A DNA stretch of 64,000 nt from Alphaproteobacteria bacterium (GTDB lineage Bacteria; Pseudomonadota; Alphaproteobacteria; Caulobacterales; Maricaulaceae). The stretch is taken from contig WGOD01000003.1 of NCBI GenBank assembly GCA_016124205.1, positions 310,001 to 374,000 on the forward strand, read 5' to 3'. Below, one piece after another: positions 48,289 to 58,812 of the stretch. The position numbers were made by a program, and so were the translations under genes. How positions within the stretch are numbered: position 1 is the stretch's first letter; every line of letters starts with the position of its first letter. The notes below the pieces were generated by a model. The model saw only the letters and a program-made list of their open reading frames with translations. It was not told the origin of the DNA and did no database searches.

Positions 48289-51200
48289 ATGGACATTGCG
48301 GAACTAGGCTATCGCGTCGACAGCAGCGACGCTGCCCGTGCGACCGGCGATCTGCGGGGCATGGAGCAACAGGCGGACCGTACTGAGCGTTCCGCAGAGC
48401 GCCTCGGCCGGGAAGCCGCTCAGACCGGCCGCCAGCTGCGCTCGATGGGCTCGGCCGTCGCGTTTTTGGATGGCCCGCTGGGAGGCGTTGCGTCCCGCTT
48501 CCGCGCAATCGGCACGCTGGTCGGGCAGGTCGGTGTCGCGGTGGCCGGCGCGATGGTCCTGATCGGCGGCGCGTCCCTGCTCGCCTCCAATCTCGGCCAG
48601 GGCTCGCGCGACGCGATGACCTTCAGCCAGTCGATCGCAGAGGTCTCGACGCTCCTGCCGGTCGTCGAGGGGCAGATTGACGACATCACCGGAGCCTCGC
48701 AGCGGCTTGGCGTCGAGTACGGCACTGGAGGCATCCAGCAGGCCCGGGCCTTCTATCAGGCGATCAGCGCCGGGGCTGGCGACGCGGCAGCGGCAACCGA
48801 GCTGCTCGACGTGGCGAACCGGGCCGCCATCGGCGGTGTGAGTGACGCGTTCACGGCGGTCGACATCCTCACGACGGCGACGAACGCCTATGCCGCGTCC
48901 AATCTGAGCGCGGCGGACGCTGCCGACATCCTGTTCGTGGGTGTCCGGGCCGGTAAGACCAACTTCGACTCTCTGGCCTCGACGCTCGGCCGCGTCATTC
49001 CTCAAGCGACCGCGATCGGCATTGGATTTGACGAGGTTGTCGCCTCAGTCGCGGCGCTGACCACGCAGGGTCAGTCCACCGAAATGGCGGTGACGGGCAT
49101 CTCCGGCGCACTGACGCAGCTCCTGCGGCCGTCTCAGCAAGCGATCGAGCTTGCCCAGCAGCTGGGTATCGATTTCAGCGCCACGGCGGTCGAGGCACGC
49201 GGCCTCGCCGGCTTCATGGACTACCTGGTCGAAGCGACCGGTGGTTCCAACGAAGTGATGGCTGAACTGTTCGGTTCGACCGAGGCCCTGCGCGCGGTCT
49301 TCTCGCTCGCAGGGCAGGGCGGGGTCCGGTTCAACGAGATCATGGATCAGATGGCTGAGCGCGCCGGTGCTGCCGACGAGGCCTATGAGCGCATGTCCGG
49401 GAACCTGCAACTGCGCTGGAACCGGATCATGGCTCAATCGGGCGAGTGGGCGCGGCAGGGCGGCGAAGCCTTGCTGAACGTGCTCGTGCCGGCGCTCGAA
49501 ACCACGATTGCAACGCTCAACGGCACCGAGGGCGCCAGCGAGGCGGTGGAACTGATGTTGCGCGCGCTCGCGGTGACCGCCGGCGTGCTCGTCGTGCGAC
49601 AGCTGATCTCAATGACGATCAGTCTCGGAGCGGCGACGGTCGCAGCGATCACAGGATCTGCGGCCTTCCGTGCCTACGTCGTGTCGCTTTCGCTGGTCGG
49701 ACCGATGACCGCGACAGCGACGCTGGCCACATCGGCATTCGGCGCGGCCGTGAGGTTTGCCCTCGGTCCGGTCGGGCTGCTGATCGCAGCGGTCGGGCTT
49801 CTGACGCTCGCCTGGCACAATCATCGCTCCGCTGTTGAGCAGGCGCGGGAGGAGAACCAGCGCCTCTACGACCTTCAACAGCAGATGGTCACGCTCGGTG
49901 ACCGCATCACCGACACCACGCTCGACCAGGCCGAGGCCCGTCTCGCCGAGGCGCGCGCGACGCGCGAACAGGTGCTCGAGCAGTACCGGCTGGCACAGAT
50001 GGGGGCCGTCACGGCGCGCCAGGCGCTCGAAGACCACATCAACAGCCCGGGTCGCACCGGCCCTTCGATTGCTGGATATCGACGCAATCTCGAAGTCGCA
50101 GAAATCGCGGCGGCCGACGCGCGCGAACTCGTGCTGCAAAACACCGGAACGATCGTTGCGCTCGAGCGGCAGATTGGTCGGCTCCGGGACATGGCCGGTG
50201 ACGCGGGTGAAGTGTCGAGCACCGTGACCCTCTCCGCGGCGTCGGATGAATACCGGGACACGGTCGAAAGCCTCGTGCAGGCAATCGCCCTTCTGCGCGT
50301 TGCCCGCGGAGAGGAACGCGCTGTCGCCGAACAATTTCTGGCTGCTGGTCTTCCGGTGGACGCGACCGGGGCGATGGCCGACCGCATCCGTGATCTGGTC
50401 GGAACCTACCGGCAGCTTCAGATGGATGAGCGCATCGCCGATCTTCGCGAAGAAGCGGTGGCGATCGGCATGACGAGCCGAGAGGTCGAGCTTTATCGGA
50501 TGGCCCTTGAGGGCGCGACGCCGCAACAGCTCCTGATGGCCGATGCGATTCTCCGGACGACCGAAGAATGGGAGAAACAGCAGGACATCATGGCGGCCGC
50601 CGCCGAGACCGTGAGCCGGCTCACCGACCAGAACATGACAGCCCTGCAGCGCTACCAGGTCGAGATACGGACGCTGAACGATGCTTTGAATTCGGGCTTG
50701 GATCACGAGACCTATGCTCGGGGCGTTGAGAGGGCGCAGGATGCCTTCGTGAAGGCGGACGAGCGCCTGAGCACGCTGCGCAGCACCGCCTCGGGCTTTT
50801 TTCGCGATATTCGCAATGGAACGTCCCTGCTGGACGCCTTCGGCAATGCGTTGAATTCCATGCTCGATCGGGCGGTCGAGAATTCGCTCGACGTCCTGTT
50901 TCGTCAATTTGCCCCGGACCTGACCGGGGAGGCGGCGGACATGGGTGTCGAGGCGGCGAAGGGCCAAGCGCACGGCGCGGCCTCAGGACTGGCGATCGGG
51001 ACCGCGATGGTTGGTGCGGCCCAAGCCTCTGCGCTCCAGATCGCCGGCGCGATGACGACGGCAGGCGGTCTCGTCGCTGCACAGATTTCGAGTGCGATGG
51101 CCCTGAGCAGTCTCGGTGGCGCCGGCGGCCTTACGACCCTTGGCAAGGGCGTCCTGTCCTTCATCGGCTTTGGCGGGTTCTTTGCTGATGGCGGCGATCT

Positions 51201-51483
51201 CGCAGCGGGCCAGTGGGGCATCGTCGGCGAGCGCGGTCCGGAGCGGATCGATGCTCGGCCGGGCGGCGGCGCGCGGATTACGCCGCTGTCTCAGGGTCGC
51301 GATTCCAGCGGCGGACTGACGGTCAACATCGGATCGATCAACGCCGGCGGCCTGTCGAAAGAGGAGGCGAAGGAAATGGTGCGCGAGGGTTCGAGGCAGG
51401 CGGTCAAAAAGGCTACTAAAAACGCGGCGGGAATGGTCGGCGGGCTGGCGGCGAGCACGCAGCGTCCGAAAATGAACGGCTAA
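48289..51483 (+). CDS. Tail tape measure protein
   Basis: This 1064-residue protein shows an N-terminal TMP domain with FSQSIAEVSTLLPVVEGQ and LASTLGRVIPQATAIGIGFDEVVASVAALTTQG (TP901-like core), hydrophobic stretches near 430-500, coiled coils, and a glycine-rich end (ADGGDLAAGQWGIVGERGPE). Its length should set the tail length, roughly 150-160 nm by the usual 1.5 Å per residue rule. The cassette separates it from its chaperone genes. Confidence 0.95.
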   Translation: MDIAELGYRVDSSDAARATGDLRGMEQQADRTERSAERLGREAAQTGRQLRSMGSAVAFLDGPLGGVASRFRAIGTLVGQVGVAVAGAMVLIGGASLLASNLGQGSRDAMTFSQSIAEVSTLLPVVEGQIDDITGASQRLGVEYGTGGIQQARAFYQAISAGAGDAAAATELLDVANRAAIGGVSDAFTAVDILTTATNAYAASNLSAADAADILFVGVRAGKTNFDSLASTLGRVIPQATAIGIGFDEVVASVAALTTQGQSTEMAVTGISGALTQLLRPSQQAIELAQQLGIDFSATAVEARGLAGFMDYLVEATGGSNEVMAELFGSTEALRAVFSLAGQGGVRFNEIMDQMAERAGAADEAYERMSGNLQLRWNRIMAQSGEWARQGGEALLNVLVPALETTIATLNGTEGASEAVELMLRALAVTAGVLVVRQLISMTISLGAATVAAITGSAAFRAYVVSLSLVGPMTATATLATSAFGAAVRFALGPVGLLIAAVGLLTLAWHNHRSAVEQAREENQRLYDLQQQMVTLGDRITDTTLDQAEARLAEARATREQVLEQYRLAQMGAVTARQALEDHINSPGRTGPSIAGYRRNLEVAEIAAADARELVLQNTGTIVALERQIGRLRDMAGDAGEVSSTVTLSAASDEYRDTVESLVQAIALLRVARGEERAVAEQFLAAGLPVDATGAMADRIRDLVGTYRQLQMDERIADLREEAVAIGMTSREVELYRMALEGATPQQLLMADAILRTTEEWEKQQDIMAAAAETVSRLTDQNMTALQRYQVEIRTLNDALNSGLDHETYARGVERAQDAFVKADERLSTLRSTASGFFRDIRNGTSLLDAFGNALNSMLDRAVENSLDVLFRQFAPDLTGEAADMGVEAAKGQAHGAASGLAIGTAMVGAAQASALQIAGAMTTAGGLVAAQISSAMALSSLGGAGGLTTLGKGVLSFIGFGGFFADGGDLAAGQWGIVGERGPERIDARPGGGARITPLSQGRDSSGGLTVNIGSINAGGLSKEEAKEMVREGSRQAVKKATKNAAGMVGGLAASTQRPKMNG

Positions 51484-51486
51484 GCC

Positions 51487-52107
51487 ATGGCGCTCGTCAC
51501 AGTTCCCGCACTCATCAAGGCCCGGTTCGTCGAAGACGCGAAGATAACGCCCGGCTTCATGGATCTGGAGCATCGCGGACTATACGCGCCTACGGTACGC
51601 CAGGTCGCCAGCCTGCCCGGCGGATTCGAATGGGTCATGGAATGTCCGTTCGTCTCGGTCACCGAGGAGGAGGGGGCAGAGCTGCGGGCGTTCCTGATGA
51701 AGCTCCGGGGCCGGGTGAACACGTTCCGGTTCCCGGTGCCAGGCTGGACTGGGCTCCTGTCTGGTTACACCGGAGCGGCGGGCCTCGTGAAAGGCGCTGG
51801 CCAGCTCGGAACTTCGCTTGAGAGCGATGGTTGGAACCCGAGCGAACTCCTGCTCAAGGAAGGCGACTGGTTCACCGTCAATGACGAGCTGAAAATCTGC
51901 GCAGCCGATGTGTCATCGGATGGGTTGGGCGAGGCGGCAATCACGTTCGAGCCACCGCTTCGCCGCGCGCCGGCTGACAATGCTCCGTTCGTCATTTCGT
52001 CGCCTTACGCACTGATGGCTCAGATCAGCCCGGCAGAGCCGTGGAGCGTGAAGCCGTCACAACAGGGCCGCTACATGCTGCGGGGACGGGAGTCGCTCAA
52101 TGGCTGA
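51487..52107 (+). CDS. Distal tail protein (phage minor tail)
   Basis: In this 206-residue protein GGFEWVMECPFVSVTEEEGAELRAFLMKLRGRVNTFRFP is typical of a tail protein that follows the tape measure in alphaproteobacterial siphoviruses. It probably forms the tail-tip hub. Confidence 0.7.
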   Translation: MALVTVPALIKARFVEDAKITPGFMDLEHRGLYAPTVRQVASLPGGFEWVMECPFVSVTEEEGAELRAFLMKLRGRVNTFRFPVPGWTGLLSGYTGAAGLVKGAGQLGTSLESDGWNPSELLLKEGDWFTVNDELKICAADVSSDGLGEAAITFEPPLRRAPADNAPFVISSPYALMAQISPAEPWSVKPSQQGRYMLRGRESLNG

Positions 52108-52759
52108 CACCTACGAGACCGAAAACGAGAAGGTGAACCCGAACCCACCCGTCTGGTTCGTGTATCTCGATATCGAGGGCGACCCGGTTCGCGCATGGAC
52201 TGCGCCGTGGGACAAGACGTTCGCCGCGGACGAAACCGGCGACCCGCTCCTCGACGGCTTCACTTTCCTCGGCGTCGGCGCGATCGGTCAGGTTGGCGAG
52301 ATCGCTGACGGGCTGAGCGGAGGTGGACCGGTCACGCTGACCCTGCCGGCTGTGGATCCTGCCGAGACGGCGTTCAACGAGATCGTCGCTGAGGCGCGCA
52401 ACTGGCAATGGCGCCGCGGCGTCGTCTGGCACTCCTACGTCAACGGGGAGACCGGTCAGCTGCTCTACGCGCCGAAGCGCCGGCGGTCCGGCCGCATGGA
52501 CAATCTGAAGGCGCTCGACGGTGAGGAAGAGGCGGTCATCACCGTCGACATCGAATCCCACGCTGCGCATGCAAGCGTTCCGCTCGAGAGCCGCTACGCC
52601 GAGCAGCCCGAGGTCGACCCGACCGACATCTCGCAGAGCTGGGTTCACGACCTCGCAAACAAGAAGATCACGGTTGGCGGAACGACCACGACGCCGGGCG
52701 GGCGCGGAGGCGGCGGAAGCGGTCCCGGCGGCAATGGCGGGCTCGTCAACGAGCTGTGA
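52100..52759 (+). CDS. Tail-tip protein (DUF2163-like position)
   Basis: This 219-residue protein is beta-rich with VWFVYLDIEGDPVRAWTAPWD and IGEI-like segments, and a glycine-rich C-terminus. It takes the place held by DUF2163 proteins in gene-transfer-agent-like tail tips. The family is not certain. Confidence 0.65.
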   Translation: MADTYETENEKVNPNPPVWFVYLDIEGDPVRAWTAPWDKTFAADETGDPLLDGFTFLGVGAIGQVGEIADGLSGGGPVTLTLPAVDPAETAFNEIVAEARNWQWRRGVVWHSYVNGETGQLLYAPKRRRSGRMDNLKALDGEEEAVITVDIESHAAHASVPLESRYAEQPEVDPTDISQSWVHDLANKKITVGGTTTTPGGRGGGGSGPGGNGGLVNEL

Positions 52760-53193
52760 TGCAGCGGCTTCCGGATTGGCGGCGACGCCTCACCGAATTC
52801 ATCACTGAGAACCGCAATACCCCGCACGAGCCGGGAGAGTGGGATTGCGCCCTCGGCGTGGCCAACGGCGCGCTCATGGCCGTCCGCGGAGAAGACTTCG
52901 GCGCAGCGTATCGCGGTCGCTACACGACGATTGAGGAAGGCTACGCGCTTCTTCGCCAGATCGACGGTGTGGCCACGCCGCGCGGCCTCGCGTCGAAAAA
53001 GCTCGGGCGGTCGAAGTCTCCCGCCTTCGCGCGCGCCGGCGACATCGTCTGCGACGCTCAGGGCGCGCTTGGCGTCTTTTACGCAGGTGAGGGGTGGTTC
53101 GCCGGAGAGGAGCAATCTTCCGACGGCGTGCTCGTCTCCGCCGGCTTCATCACCGTCCCTCGCAATCAGCTGAAGGCCTGCTGGCATGTCTAA
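52756..53193 (+). CDS. NlpC/P60-like tail-tip protein (DUF6950-type)
   Basis: This 145-residue protein starts at GTG 52756 or ATG 52759. EWDCALGVANGAL gives the likely catalytic cysteine. A distinct histidine motif is less clear. Tail peptidases of this kind open peptidoglycan during DNA entry. Confidence 0.7.
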   Translation: MMQRLPDWRRRLTEFITENRNTPHEPGEWDCALGVANGALMAVRGEDFGAAYRGRYTTIEEGYALLRQIDGVATPRGLASKKLGRSKSPAFARAGDIVCDAQGALGVFYAGEGWFAGEEQSSDGVLVSAGFITVPRNQLKACWHV

Positions 53194-56100
53194 GGTCGTC
53201 AAGATAATCGTTGGCGCCGTGCTGGTGGTCGGTAGCTTCTTCATGGGGGGCACGACCTGGCCAGCCGTCGTGCGCCTTCTCGGTACCGGGCTGCTCAGCA
53301 CGGCAACCAAGCCGAAAATCCCCCCCACTACGCAATCGGTCGAACAGCGCCTGAATATCTCGATGGAGCCCGAGGCGTTCGGCTCGATCGTCTTCGGCGA
53401 AACCGCGCTCGACACCCAGCTTCGCTATTGGGAGGTGTGGAGCAACCGGACGAAGGTCGACTACGTCCTCGCTGCCGCCATCCACGAGATCGAGGCGTTC
53501 GGTGACCTCCACATCGAGGACGACCTTGTCTCGTTCAGCGGTAACGATGCGACCGGGAAGTATGCTGGCGTCCTGACCCGGCGTACGCGCACGGTCGGCG
53601 TCACCGGGACGTTTCTGACCGCTGGCGCTGGCGGAATCTGGAAGGCCGCGCTCGGCAAGGGCCCGTGGATGACCGGGCTGGCGCACTATGTCCTGTCGTG
53701 GACCGTCACCCCCGAGACGCTGCCCGGCGGCATCCCAACGCGCATCACGCAGAAAGGGAAGGGCGCGAAGCTCTATGATCCGCGCCGGGATTCCACGCGT
53801 GGCGGATCGGGTTCGCACCGCGCGGACGACCAGTCGACGTGGGAGTATTCACCGCTCGATAGCAACGGCGTCCCGATCGGCCGCAATGCCGCACTTCAGA
53901 TCCTCTGGTACCGGATCGGCTGGCGCGTCCAGAACCCCGACTCGGGCGAATGGATCCTTCGCGCCGGCGAAGGCGTACCGCTCGATGACATCGACTTCGA
54001 CTCGTTCATCGAGGCGGCGAACCGGTGTGAGGAGGAGGAGTACTATTCGGATTGCCTGCTCTCGACGGGCACGGACCACAATTCGAACCTCGCCGTCCTT
54101 GAGGCGGCCTGTGCGGGTACGAGCAGCGACGCCGGCGGTCTCTACTCGCTTCACATCTGGACGGACGACACCGCGAACGTCGCTCAGCATTTCGATGCCG
54201 AGGACATCGTCGGTGAGGCCGAGTGGCATCCGAAAGTCTCGCTGGTCAATCACTTCAACCAGGGCCACGGGACCTTCATCGACCCAGACGCGCTGTACCA
54301 GCGCCGCGACTATCCGGTCGTGCGCGACGCGGCTTATGAGGCCGAGGACGGGCGTAAGCGGCGCAAGGCCTTCCACTATGAGGCCGTCACCAATCCCGAC
54401 CAGGCGCAGAAGCTGACGCGCCTTGAGCTGAACCGGTCGCGGTTGCAGGGCGTGTATCAGGCGCCATTCAACTGGAAGGCCAATAACGTCCAGATGTTCA
54501 GCGTCGTCACGCTGACCGTGCCACGCCGCGGCTGGACCGCGAAAATCTTCCGCGTGATCGACATCCGCATCGATCCGCTTGGCCCGATCTACCTCGTGCT
54601 CCGGGAGGATGGGCCGGCGGTGTATGAGGGCGGAACGGTCCTGCCTCTGGACCCGCCTGGCACGGGTATCGTCTACGATCCACGCGATGTGCCGACACCT
54701 TCCGCTGACGATTGGACTGCCACGGGCTGGACCGTCGAAACGACCATCGGTCAGGCCCGCGTCGGCCACCCGGCGCTGCGCATAGCGGGCGAATTCACCG
54801 AGCCGAATGTCGTTTCTGCGGTTGTCGAGTACCGGGTCGCTGGCGAAACGGAATGGACGAGCCACGGCGAGTTTCCGCGCGAGACGGACTTTTCGACCGT
54901 GGTTCAGCCCCTGCCGCCTCTCGTGCTGCACGACGTTGCGATCCGGTACCGGAACGCTCATCGCATTCTCGGTAGCCGTCTCGTCATCGAGGATGTGCTC
55001 ACGCCGCCAGTCTGGACGACTCGGAATTCGCTGGAGCTTGGCAGCATCCCCGCGCGCGAAGTGTTCCGGGAGATCGAGAGGATTGAGGCGCGCTACGCCA
55101 ACAGCTTCGCGGGCCTTCTGATCGAAGCGGATTTTCGTGCCAGGGAGATCGACGCTCAGGCCCAATACCTGTTCCAGCTTCGCGCTCAGACCAATGCAAA
55201 CTTCGCGGCCTTCACCGCGAGCTTTTCGGTGCTCTCCGATCAGGTCTCTGCGAACGTCACCGCCATCGAGACGCTGGAGACCGAGACAGAGACCAACGCG
55301 GCCGCAATCGTCACCGCCCGCCAGGCCGCCTCGAACGAGCTGCGGGCGCTTGCGCGAGAGGTCGACCAGTTCCGCGCTCAGACGGCCAACGCTTTCGCTG
55401 GAGCGACGGCCGAGATTCTGACGCGGGCTTCGGAGGCCGAGGCGGCGGCTCGCCTCGCCCGGGAAGCGCGAGTTGCCCTGAACAACGCGGTAGCTGCCTT
55501 CAACGAAGAGATCGATCTACTCGTCGACGCCGACGCGGCCGCCGCGACCGCCCGGGAAGCACTTCAAACGGCGATCGACGGCAACACGGGACTGATCGAA
55601 ACCGTTCGAGCGAGTGAGGCCACGCGCACCGCTGTACTGGCCCGCGAACTGGCAAACTTCCGGGCGACGTTCGCTGCGGCGCTTGCCGGGGTCAGCATCG
55701 AGACCGAGGCCCGCGCTTCTGACGTTGAAGCCGTGGCGCGCCGGCTACAGACCACACGTGCTCGCCTGGACGACACCGAGGCGCTCGTCGCACTGTTCGC
55801 CGAGGCGATGGTGAATGAGGACGGGGCCATCGCCGCCTTCCTCGCGGCTGTCTCGGCGGGCGACGCATCGGCGGCCATCGAGATACTGGCGCGCGACGAG
55901 AACGGGGTCCTGACCTCGAATATCAACCTGCTCTGCGACACGCTCTCGATCGGTACTGACGGGCTGATCGAATTCCTCAACTCGGGCCGGTTTACGATCT
56001 GGAACGAGCTGGCACGGACGATTCGGCTTCTGGACTTCGACCCGGACGCCTCCGGCGGGCCGCGCCTACTAATCCGGGACGATACAGGTGGCGTGACCTT

Positions 56101-56620
56101 CGATAGCCGGTCGGGCGGTATCGGCAAATTCGGTACTGCCTCGGGCGGCGCGGTGACGCTCGGCGGCGGCTTCCCGATGAACCAGTGGTTCACGCTCGCC
56201 GAAGCAACTCTGCCTGCGAACATCGATCACGAGCGCAACGGTATCAGGTTCCCGATCCTCAATATCGTCTTCCCGTCAAACTCCGTCACGTCGAGCGACT
56301 ACACGCTTGCCGTCGGCGACTGGATTTTCGAGGTCAACTCGTCGGTGAGCGGTTTGCGCACTCTGATCGGCTCCGAAGACCCGTTCATGACGGCGCTCAA
56401 TCTCAACCCAGGAATCTACTACGACCCGTCGAGCGTGATCTATCCGATTGGCCAAACGACGCTGGAGCTCTCGAAGCCTTTGGCGAGCATGGTCTATCGC
56501 CTGCCCGACGTGGACTATTCGAGCGCGACGATCCGCCTGCGAGGTCGGGTGAACCATACCAGCCCATCCGGGACGACGATGGCGATCACGTCTTCCAACT
56601 TCAACTTCGTCATCACCTGA
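53186..56620 (+). CDS. Tail tip / host-specificity protein (gpJ-like)
   Basis: In this 1144-residue protein an N-terminal hydrophobic segment (about 5-40) is followed by the tail-fold region with PTTQSVEQRLNISMEPEAFGSIVFGE and LRYWEVWSNRTKVDYVLAAA. Fibronectin-like sections near 520-620, a coiled coil (about 630-900, EAEAAARLAREARVALN) and a beta-rich end come next. It is probably the central fibre contacting the host. Confidence 0.85.
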   Translation: MSKVVKIIVGAVLVVGSFFMGGTTWPAVVRLLGTGLLSTATKPKIPPTTQSVEQRLNISMEPEAFGSIVFGETALDTQLRYWEVWSNRTKVDYVLAAAIHEIEAFGDLHIEDDLVSFSGNDATGKYAGVLTRRTRTVGVTGTFLTAGAGGIWKAALGKGPWMTGLAHYVLSWTVTPETLPGGIPTRITQKGKGAKLYDPRRDSTRGGSGSHRADDQSTWEYSPLDSNGVPIGRNAALQILWYRIGWRVQNPDSGEWILRAGEGVPLDDIDFDSFIEAANRCEEEEYYSDCLLSTGTDHNSNLAVLEAACAGTSSDAGGLYSLHIWTDDTANVAQHFDAEDIVGEAEWHPKVSLVNHFNQGHGTFIDPDALYQRRDYPVVRDAAYEAEDGRKRRKAFHYEAVTNPDQAQKLTRLELNRSRLQGVYQAPFNWKANNVQMFSVVTLTVPRRGWTAKIFRVIDIRIDPLGPIYLVLREDGPAVYEGGTVLPLDPPGTGIVYDPRDVPTPSADDWTATGWTVETTIGQARVGHPALRIAGEFTEPNVVSAVVEYRVAGETEWTSHGEFPRETDFSTVVQPLPPLVLHDVAIRYRNAHRILGSRLVIEDVLTPPVWTTRNSLELGSIPAREVFREIERIEARYANSFAGLLIEADFRAREIDAQAQYLFQLRAQTNANFAAFTASFSVLSDQVSANVTAIETLETETETNAAAIVTARQAASNELRALAREVDQFRAQTANAFAGATAEILTRASEAEAAARLAREARVALNNAVAAFNEEIDLLVDADAAAATAREALQTAIDGNTGLIETVRASEATRTAVLARELANFRATFAAALAGVSIETEARASDVEAVARRLQTTRARLDDTEALVALFAEAMVNEDGAIAAFLAAVSAGDASAAIEILARDENGVLTSNINLLCDTLSIGTDGLIEFLNSGRFTIWNELARTIRLLDFDPDASGGPRLLIRDDTGGVTFDSRSGGIGKFGTASGGAVTLGGGFPMNQWFTLAEATLPANIDHERNGIRFPILNIVFPSNSVTSSDYTLAVGDWIFEVNSSVSGLRTLIGSEDPFMTALNLNPGIYYDPSSVIYPIGQTTLELSKPLASMVYRLPDVDYSSATIRLRGRVNHTSPSGTTMAITSSNFNFVIT

Positions 56621-56640
56621 CCGCCCATTGGAGAGCATCC

Positions 56641-58785
56641 ATGCCTCTTGGATACGACACCGCCTCTGCGGATATCACGCCTGCCCGGTTCAATTTGAAG
56701 GAGTTGCTGTTTGCAGACCGGCGCCGGGCGGCGCAGCGGGCGGGCCTCCGGGATCTGAAATACCGCGCGATGCTCGACCTGCGCCTGGCCGACGGTGCGT
56801 GTTACCGCGACGATTTCGCGGGCGGGGAGGAGAAATTCGAGGGCCGTCTCGACATGCTGGCGAGCATTTCGCGGACGGGCGTCGCCTTCAATCCGAACTG
56901 GTCGTTCCGTTCCGGCGACCCGGTCGGCCGACTTGAGGAAGTCGCTGCCGGCGTTCTGCGGTATAACCAGCCGCCCAACACCGCCGGAGGCCGTCTGCTC
57001 GAGTCAACCGGGGCGACGAACAAGGGCCGCAATCCACGGTTCGAGGGGGCGACGGCTGGCGCGCTCGATGGCGCTGGCGTGTTGCCGTCGAATGTCACCG
57101 TAACGGGCATCGCAGACTCCGCAGTCAGCGTGGTCTCAACCGGGTATGCGAGCGGCTGGCCGTATCTCCGGATCAGGCTCAACGGTACGCCATCCAGCGC
57201 TCCGCGCATCATCCTCGAAGGGCTTACGCAGATCGCCGCTGCAACGGCGAGCGAATGGACCCATTCGGTCGGTCTCGCGCTCGCCGCCGGTTCGCTCACG
57301 AACGTAGCCTCGGTCGGCGTCCGGATCGCAGAGCGCACTTCGGGCGGGGCTGACGTGGCGGCTGGTTCGAACGACGTGACGCCCGACGCCACCCACCGGC
57401 GCTACGTCTATAGCCGGACACTTTCCGGCGGCGGCACCGTCGCCGCCATCACGCACGAGATCATCGTGAACTGGTCGACCGGCGCGATCGACGTGACGCT
57501 CGATATCCTGCTCCCGCAGATCGAAAGCGGCCTCGCGGCGACTTCGCCGGTCATGCCAGACGAGGATGATCCGGCAGAATCGACGCGCGGCGGGGAAACC
57601 CTGACCGACGGGTTCGCCTTTACGCGCGCGAGCCGGGCGCATGCTGCGAAATGGGATTGGTCGAACGGCGGTCAGGTCGGCCCGCTCAAGGAGTTCCTGC
57701 CGAACACAATGCGCCAGGTTGAAGGCGCGGGCCTGTTCGTCGAACCGGCGGTGACCTGCAAGAACCGCAACTCGCGTCACCTCGGGGCGGTTGCGGGTAC
57801 ACCCGGTACCGCCCCGACTCATCACATCGTCTCAGGCGGTGGCGCTTCAACCGAGATCGTCGGCAGCGGAATCGAAGACGGCTGGCCCTATGTCGACGTG
57901 CGTTGGTTCGGCACGCCGAGCGGCAGAATGTACATGCGATTCGAGGGTCAGACGCAGATCGTGGTGGCCACCGGCCAGAAATGGTGCACCACAGTCGGCA
58001 TGCGGTTGACGGCCGGAACACTGGCGAACATCACCGAGACGAAGATCCGCATGGACGAACGAACGTCGGGCGGGAGTTTCGTGGTCGGAAAAATCGGCCC
58101 TGCGATCGCTCTAGATCGGTCGCATCGCCGGTTCTGGCATGGCGCAACGCTCGACGGCGGCGGTACGGTGGAGCGGCTCGATCCACAGGTTGAGATTGTC
58201 TACGACGGCTCAGGTGACGTTGATTTCACGATCCGCTTCTACGCGGCGCAGATCACCAACACGCTGACGCCGCGGCAGCCGGTTCTTCCGGAGCCGAACA
58301 CGACAGGTGAGGCGACTCGGGCTGCGGAAATGCTCACCATGACGACTACCATGAACGCGCTCGGGCGGTCGCTCTACATCGAGGGCTTCACCCTGGGCGA
58401 AACCGCCGGTTCAACCAACTGGCTGCTCACGCTCTACAAGGACGCGGTGAATTTCGGCGGGTACGACCTGACGAACAATCTGCTCTATCTCGACGACTAC
58501 AGCCCGAGCGGCTACTTCGCGTCGAACAACCCCCAGGCGGCGGGTATCGGGGAGGTCGTCCGCGCGGCCTACTGCTATGCCGCGAACGACATGGCGTTCA
58601 GCCGGGAGGGGTTCGATCAGGTCTTCGACACCTCGGGCAGCAACACTATCGACACCGCCACGCTCGGTATCGGCAACCTCGGAGGCAGCGCGTCCGCTAC
58701 GGCGTTCTGCTTCAGCGAGATCCGCATCTTCCCTGACCGGATCGAGGACGAGGACGCGGAAGCCCTCGTCAGCAACGCTGCCTGA
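56641..58785 (+). CDS. Tail fibre / receptor-binding protein with duplicated domain
   Basis: This 714-residue protein starts at MPLGYDTASAD after GGAGAG. Residues about 126-322 and 372-565 are two copies of a carbohydrate-binding-like beta domain: both contain NxR-x-x-G/A, GWPY, GTPS, EGxTQI, and ERTSGG in the same order. The end has a further lectin-like region. Host-surface binding is inferred. Confidence 0.75.
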   Translation: MPLGYDTASADITPARFNLKELLFADRRRAAQRAGLRDLKYRAMLDLRLADGACYRDDFAGGEEKFEGRLDMLASISRTGVAFNPNWSFRSGDPVGRLEEVAAGVLRYNQPPNTAGGRLLESTGATNKGRNPRFEGATAGALDGAGVLPSNVTVTGIADSAVSVVSTGYASGWPYLRIRLNGTPSSAPRIILEGLTQIAAATASEWTHSVGLALAAGSLTNVASVGVRIAERTSGGADVAAGSNDVTPDATHRRYVYSRTLSGGGTVAAITHEIIVNWSTGAIDVTLDILLPQIESGLAATSPVMPDEDDPAESTRGGETLTDGFAFTRASRAHAAKWDWSNGGQVGPLKEFLPNTMRQVEGAGLFVEPAVTCKNRNSRHLGAVAGTPGTAPTHHIVSGGGASTEIVGSGIEDGWPYVDVRWFGTPSGRMYMRFEGQTQIVVATGQKWCTTVGMRLTAGTLANITETKIRMDERTSGGSFVVGKIGPAIALDRSHRRFWHGATLDGGGTVERLDPQVEIVYDGSGDVDFTIRFYAAQITNTLTPRQPVLPEPNTTGEATRAAEMLTMTTTMNALGRSLYIEGFTLGETAGSTNWLLTLYKDAVNFGGYDLTNNLLYLDDYSPSGYFASNNPQAAGIGEVVRAAYCYAANDMAFSREGFDQVFDTSGSNTIDTATLGIGNLGGSASATAFCFSEIRIFPDRIEDEDAEALVSNAA

Positions 58786-58812
58786 CCAATCAGCCATTTC
58801 AGAGGATTCCAA

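Noticed and set aside
56641-58785. Diversity-generating retroelement target
   Set aside because: There is no reverse transcriptase or template repeat in the window; the repeated fibre domain differs throughout, not only at adenines.
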